Source: an uncultured Bacilli bacterium (GTDB lineage Bacteria > Bacillota_I > Bacilli_A > RF39 > UBA660). Taken from it: a stretch of 22,925 bases of DNA. The stretch covers positions 1 through 22,925 of the forward strand of contig CAKPCJ010000016.1 in the NCBI GenBank assembly GCA_934141575.1, in the 5' to 3' direction. Shown here one piece after another: positions 22,677 through 22,925 of the stretch. Numbering within the stretch: the first letter of the stretch is position 1; every line of letters starts with the position of its first letter. The position numbers and the translations under genes are program-made. The notes below the pieces were generated by a model. That model ran no database searches, was not told the origin of the DNA, and worked only from the letters and a program-made list of their open reading frames with translations.

Positions 22677-22766
22677 TTATATTGTCATTTAAATGATTAT
22701 TAAAAAACACCGCATCAATTAACACAAGATAATATTAATAATTTTGGTAGAGATATTAAAAAAGAA

Positions 22767-22808
22767 AAAGACAATTCTAGGTCATTGTGACTTAGAGTTG
22801 TCTTTTTT
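22767..22808. terminator. Long bidirectional hairpin terminator
   Basis: AAAGACAA, TCTA and GTCA on the left pair with TGAC, TAGA and TTGTCTTT on the right, with two interruptions and loop TTG. A-run and T-run flanks suit both directions. Between the tRNA terminator and this hairpin (22677-22766) I see no gene. Confidence 0.75.
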
Positions 22809-22870
22809 GGTTATTCTAACATAAAGAGATAAAACTATTCTGATTTACTCAATAAATTGTAATTTGATTA

Positions 22871-22924
22871 TTACTTTAAAATGTTTGTAATAGCATTTGC
22901 ACAATCATCTTTAATACATATGGC
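22871..22924 (-). CDS. Possible C-terminal end of a minus-strand gene (partial)
   Basis: The minus strand is open from the right window edge for 17 codons (AICIKDDCANAITNILK) to a TAA at 22871, and a hairpin that can end minus-strand transcripts lies about 60 nt beyond. This fits the tail of a gene entering from outside but is too short for proof; other frames are also briefly open. Confidence 0.25.
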   Translation of the reverse strand, partial: AICIKDDCANAITNILK

Positions 22925-22925
22925 T

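Noticed and set aside
22677..22766. Short frame reading QDNINNFGRDIKKEKD between two terminators
   Set aside because: No start with a ribosome site, and it runs into the hairpin; probably spacer or a degraded gene end.
1..22925. CRISPR arrays, insertion sequences, riboswitches
   Set aside because: No regularly spaced direct repeats, transposase genes or recognisable riboswitch leaders were seen; most leaders are too short for a riboswitch.

Overview
The window is a very AT-rich chromosomal segment with consensus TTGACA/TATAAT promoters, many TTG and GTG starts, GGAGG or GGTGAT ribosome binding sites, T-tailed hairpin terminators, an NPxTG cell-wall sorting signal and no outer-membrane component. 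This points to a monoderm, low-GC relative of Bacilli/Mollicutes, such as the uncultured gut RF39-like groups; the placement is inference. TGA is a real stop (end of the methyltransferase gene near 15568) and tryptophan is TGG, so the Mycoplasma code does not apply.

Left edge (1-766): the C-terminal end of a sortase-anchored surface protein, then a convergent gene for a membrane-anchored extracytoplasmic thioredoxin-like protein (CSAC active site).

Centre (about 820-12000): the notable part, a Gram-positive Tad/Flp-like pilus or secretion locus. Module A (903-8917) encodes a small type-I membrane protein, a 1107-residue secreted cysteine-rich protein, a pseudopilin-like protein, a CpaB-like SAF protein, a CpaF/TadA-type ATPase and TadB- and TadC-like membrane platform proteins. 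Module B has a near-perfect promoter of its own and encodes a 54-residue candidate major pilin, a TadE-like pseudopilin and a TadZ/CpaE-like protein with a degenerate P-loop. Module C is three paralogous two-helix membrane proteins resembling VirB2/T4SS pilins, under separate promoters. Most exported proteins here carry an even number of cysteines on the predicted outer side. With the CSAC protein next door, this suggests a disulfide-stabilised surface appendage. No prepilin peptidase, VirB4 or VirD4 is visible.

Right part (12000-22925): mostly single-gene transcription units with very compact spacers: an NrtR-type Nudix/winged-helix regulator, an unknown protein, a Y-family DNA polymerase, a YjcZ-like 28-residue microprotein, an RluA-family pseudouridine synthase overlapping a methyltransferase (both minus strand), a CNNM/CorC transporter, a rhodanese, an unknown two-helix protein, RmuC, a HerA-like ATPase and tRNA-Gly(GCC). 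In several spacers the terminator of one gene runs directly into the -35 box of the next promoter, and some transcripts probably start only about 10 nt before the start codon.
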